NCBI GenBank assembly: GCA_029859555.1
Contig: JAOUCV010000063.1
Span: 1-9,529, forward strand
Length of the DNA stretch: 9,529 bases
Reading direction: 5' to 3'
DNA from: Gammaproteobacteria bacterium
Lineage (GTDB): Bacteria; Pseudomonadota; Gammaproteobacteria; UBA9214
Part shown: positions 8,141-9,529 of the stretch, piece after piece
Numbering within the stretch: position 1 is the first letter of the stretch
Layout of the letters: each line of letters begins with the position of its first letter
Notes under the pieces: generated by a model
Seen by the model: the letters and a program-made list of their open reading frames with translations, nothing else
Database searches by the model: none
Told to the model about the DNA's origin: nothing
Made by a program: the position numbers and the translations under genes

Positions 8141-8168
8141 GGAACTTCCCGCGGGATTGGCACTCTAT
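8141..8168 (+). promoter_or_regulatory. Sigma-E-like promoter upstream of rpoH
   Basis: GGAACTT at 8141-8147 matches the sigma-E (RpoE) -35 consensus exactly. Sixteen bases later TCTAT (8164-8168) resembles the -10 consensus TCTGA/TCTAA. E. coli rpoH has a sigma-E promoter (P3) with GAACTT, a 16-base spacer and TCTGA, so both layout and target gene agree. A start near 8174 would give a leader of about 40 bases. TATCAT at 8166-8171 could also serve as a sigma-70 -10, but no matching -35 is present. The spacer contains the perfect 10-bp palindrome TCCCGCGGGA (8147-8156). Confidence 0.6.
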
Positions 8169-8183
8169 CATCCTGAGTGCTAA
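8157..8183 (+). promoter_or_regulatory. CIRCE operator (HrcA binding site) upstream of rpoH
   Basis: The half-sites TTGGCACTC (8157-8165) and GAGTGCTAA (8175-8183) are separated by exactly nine bases. The CIRCE consensus is TTAGCACTC-N9-GAGTGCTAA, so 17 of 18 defined positions match; only the third base differs (G for A). CIRCE is bound by the heat-shock repressor HrcA and usually sits before groESL, dnaK or hrcA itself. Here it overlaps the -10 and probable start site of the rpoH promoter, where bound HrcA would block transcription. hrcA is not in the window. Confidence 0.88.
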
Positions 8184-8200
8184 GATGGACCACGTTGATA

Positions 8201-8209
8201 GGGAGAGGA
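8201..8209 (+). promoter_or_regulatory. Ribosome binding site that fixes the rpoH start
   Basis: GGGAGAGGA is a strong Shine-Dalgarno ending five bases before the ATG at 8215. It rules against the in-frame upstream ATG at 8185, which directly follows the CIRCE element and would probably be at or near the 5' end of the transcript without a ribosome site. Confidence 0.8.
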
Positions 8210-8214
8210 AATCC

Positions 8215-9084
8215 ATGTCTCAGGATTTAGTTACCAGAAATCAAACACTTGCGATACCCATGCCGACAGGCAACCTGGATCAGTATATCCATGCTGCTTT
8301 TAAAATTCCGGTATTGAGCGCCACTGAAGAGCGCTCTCTGGCGCTGCGTTTGCAAGCTGAAGGTGATCTGGATGCCGCGAGAGAGCTGGTGATGTCACAC
8401 CTGCGCTTCGTAGTTCGCATCGCGCGCGGTTACAGCGGCTACGGACTGGCACTGGGCGATCTGGTTCAGGAAGGCAACATTGGCCTGATGAAGGCAGTGA
8501 AACGTTTTGACCCGGACGCGGGCGTACGCCTGGTGTCCTATGCGGTCCACTGGGTCCGTGCCGAGATACATGAGTTTGTGCTGCGCAACTGGCGCATCGT
8601 AAAGGTCGCCACCACCAAGTCACAGCGTAAACTGTTCTTCAACCTGCGCAGTAAAAAGAAACGCCTCGGCTGGCTGAACCAGGAGGAAGTGAACAACGTT
8701 GCTGAAGACCTTGGTGTCAAGCCGGAAGTCGTCATGGAGATGGAATCACGTCTCAGCGGTCAGGATATCGGTTTTGATCTAAGCGCTGCCGATGACGATG
8801 AGGATTCACATCACTTCGCACCGGCTGCTTACCTGACAGACGAGTCCAATGACCCGGCACTGGTCATTGAACAGTCAGACTGGAGCAGCGAAACGAGCGG
8901 AGATCTGTCGGTCGCCATGGAACAACTCGATGAACGCAGCCGTACCATTCTCCAGGAACGCTGGCTGACAGAGGACAAGAGTACATTGCATGAGCTTGCT
9001 GCCCGTTACGGTGTCTCCGCCGAGCGAATTCGGCAGCTGGAAAAGAATGCCATCGGCAAGCTAAAGAAATCAATGCTCGCCTGA
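8215..9084 (+). CDS. rpoH: RNA polymerase sigma-32 (heat-shock) factor
   Basis: RpoH directs RNA polymerase to heat-shock promoters for chaperones and proteases. The 289-residue protein has the start [20 protein letters not shown], region 2 with [16 protein letters not shown] then [20 protein letters not shown] (79-99), and the aromatic [20 protein letters not shown] segment for promoter melting. The diagnostic RpoH box QRKLFFNLR lies at 137-145. Region 4.2 is the helix-turn-helix [21 protein letters not shown] near 256-276. Length is typical. An acidic patch ([10 protein letters not shown], 191-200) sits in the linker. It keeps the E. coli position after ftsX. In E. coli the level of RpoH is set by sigma-70 and sigma-E promoters, mRNA folding and FtsH/DnaK-dependent turnover; here a CIRCE site adds likely HrcA control. 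Confidence 0.97.
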   Translation: MSQDLVTRNQTLAIPMPTGNLDQYIHAAFKIPVLSATEERSLALRLQAEGDLDAARELVMSHLRFVVRIARGYSGYGLALGDLVQEGNIGLMKAVKRFDPDAGVRLVSYAVHWVRAEIHEFVLRNWRIVKVATTKSQRKLFFNLRSKKKRLGWLNQEEVNNVAEDLGVKPEVVMEMESRLSGQDIGFDLSAADDDEDSHHFAPAAYLTDESNDPALVIEQSDWSSETSGDLSVAMEQLDERSRTILQERWLTEDKSTLHELAARYGVSAERIRQLEKNAIGKLKKSMLA

Positions 9085-9106
9085 GCCAGGTTTCTCAATC
9101 GAAATG

Positions 9107-9129
9107 AAACGGCCCTGCGGGGCCGTTTT
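9107..9129. terminator. Rho-independent terminator after rpoH, probably bidirectional
   Basis: AAACGGCCC (9107-9115) pairs with GGGCCGTTT (9120-9128) across a four-base TGCG loop, nine base pairs in all. On the plus strand the second arm runs into TTTT (9126-9129), 22 bases after the rpoH stop. On the minus strand the hairpin is followed by GTTTCATTTC, a looser T-rich tail, so it can also end transcription of the convergent gene whose stop is at 9225. The 95 bases between 9130 and 9224 show nothing further. Confidence 0.88.
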
Positions 9130-9224
9130 CAGTTGTCCCGGCCAATATCCCGCACAACAATGGCGACTGAAAATCTATCGGCACGGTAGATATCAAGAAA
9201 GGGGCAGACAGGGCCATGGACAGG

Positions 9225-9529
9225 CTAAAAATCTGCCCGGTAACCAATATTGATAAAATAGCTGCGGGATTTATCTGATCCATCGGCAATCTCCCGCTCT
9301 GACCACTCACCACCCAGTTCGGCCTCAAAACGCAAGCGGCGCTTAAGCTGATAGTTCAGACGTAATGATGGTCGATAGATCACCTGATCAGAATCATCGT
9401 TGCTGTTGTTGCGGAAATCGACCCTGAATCGTGGATTAATGCGAAATGCACGGGTAACCGGATAACGGGTATTCACAGACAGTGATATTGTGTCTGTAGT
9501 ATCAGCATCAGCATAGCGCGCCTCGAAAA
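9225..9529 (-). CDS. C-terminal end of an outer-membrane beta-barrel protein (cut by window edge)
   Basis: The minus-strand frame is open from the right edge (first full codon ends at 9527) to a TAG at 9225, giving 101 residues of a longer protein. Alternating polar and hydrophobic residues form repeated strands (FRINPRFRVDFR, IYRPSLRLNYQL, LRFEAELGGEWSE, SYFINIGYRADF), with short charged turns such as NNSNDDSD. The last residue is phenylalanine, the usual BAM recognition signal of outer-membrane barrels. The arginine-rich strands recall the barrel ends of large TPR-containing outer-membrane proteins, but I cannot assign a family. A GTG at 9476 is internal, not the start, because the frame continues beyond it. 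The gene converges on rpoH across the hairpin at 9107-9129. Confidence 0.7.
   Translation of the reverse strand, partial: FEARYADADTTDTISLSVNTRYPVTRAFRINPRFRVDFRNNSNDDSDQVIYRPSLRLNYQLKRRLRFEAELGGEWSEREIADGSDKSRSYFINIGYRADF

Noticed and set aside
8158..8173. TGGCAC resembling a sigma-54 -24 element before rpoH
   Set aside because: The required GC of the -12 element is absent at the correct spacing (TC at 8171-8172), and the bases are better explained as the left half of CIRCE.

Overview
The window is chromosomal DNA from a proteobacterium, most likely a gammaproteobacterium. The order ftsY-ftsE-ftsX-rpoH with rsmD on the divergent side matches the enterobacterial arrangement, and the YfhL/Alvin-type ferredoxin, coaD and paired M16 peptidases fit the wider class. 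A protein with a PEP-CTERM/VPLPA-type C-terminal sorting signal suggests a free-living, envelope- or exopolysaccharide-producing lineage with an exosortase elsewhere in the genome. I cannot name the genus.

Left half (1-5330, all minus strand; transcription order is from high to low coordinates): a catalytic M16 zinc peptidase, overlapped by a second M16 protein that lacks the zinc motif; a 34-bp perfect palindrome; a secreted lamin-tail-domain protein with a VPLPA-type C-terminus; rsmD (16S rRNA methyltransferase); coaD (phosphopantetheine adenylyltransferase); a 2[4Fe-4S] ferredoxin; and the first 83 codons of gamma-glutamyltransferase, cut by the window edge. A 104-bp divergent intergenic region separates this block from ftsY.

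Right half (5435-9084, plus strand): ftsY (SRP receptor), ftsE and ftsX (the divisome ABC complex that activates cell-wall hydrolases), then rpoH (heat-shock sigma factor). The ftsX-rpoH gap is the most informative regulatory DNA here. It holds a near-perfect CIRCE operator (HrcA binding site) that overlaps the -10 of a sigma-E-like promoter, so rpoH may be both repressed by HrcA and switched on by envelope stress. After rpoH comes a hairpin terminator that can act on both strands, followed by the C-terminal end of a convergent outer-membrane beta-barrel protein that runs off the right edge.

Most of the window is conserved housekeeping sequence. I see no mobile element, CRISPR array, tRNA or rRNA, and no convincing new multi-gene system. 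The points that deserve follow-up are the composite rpoH promoter, the lamin-tail sorting-signal gene inserted into an otherwise conserved gene order, and the long palindrome upstream of it.
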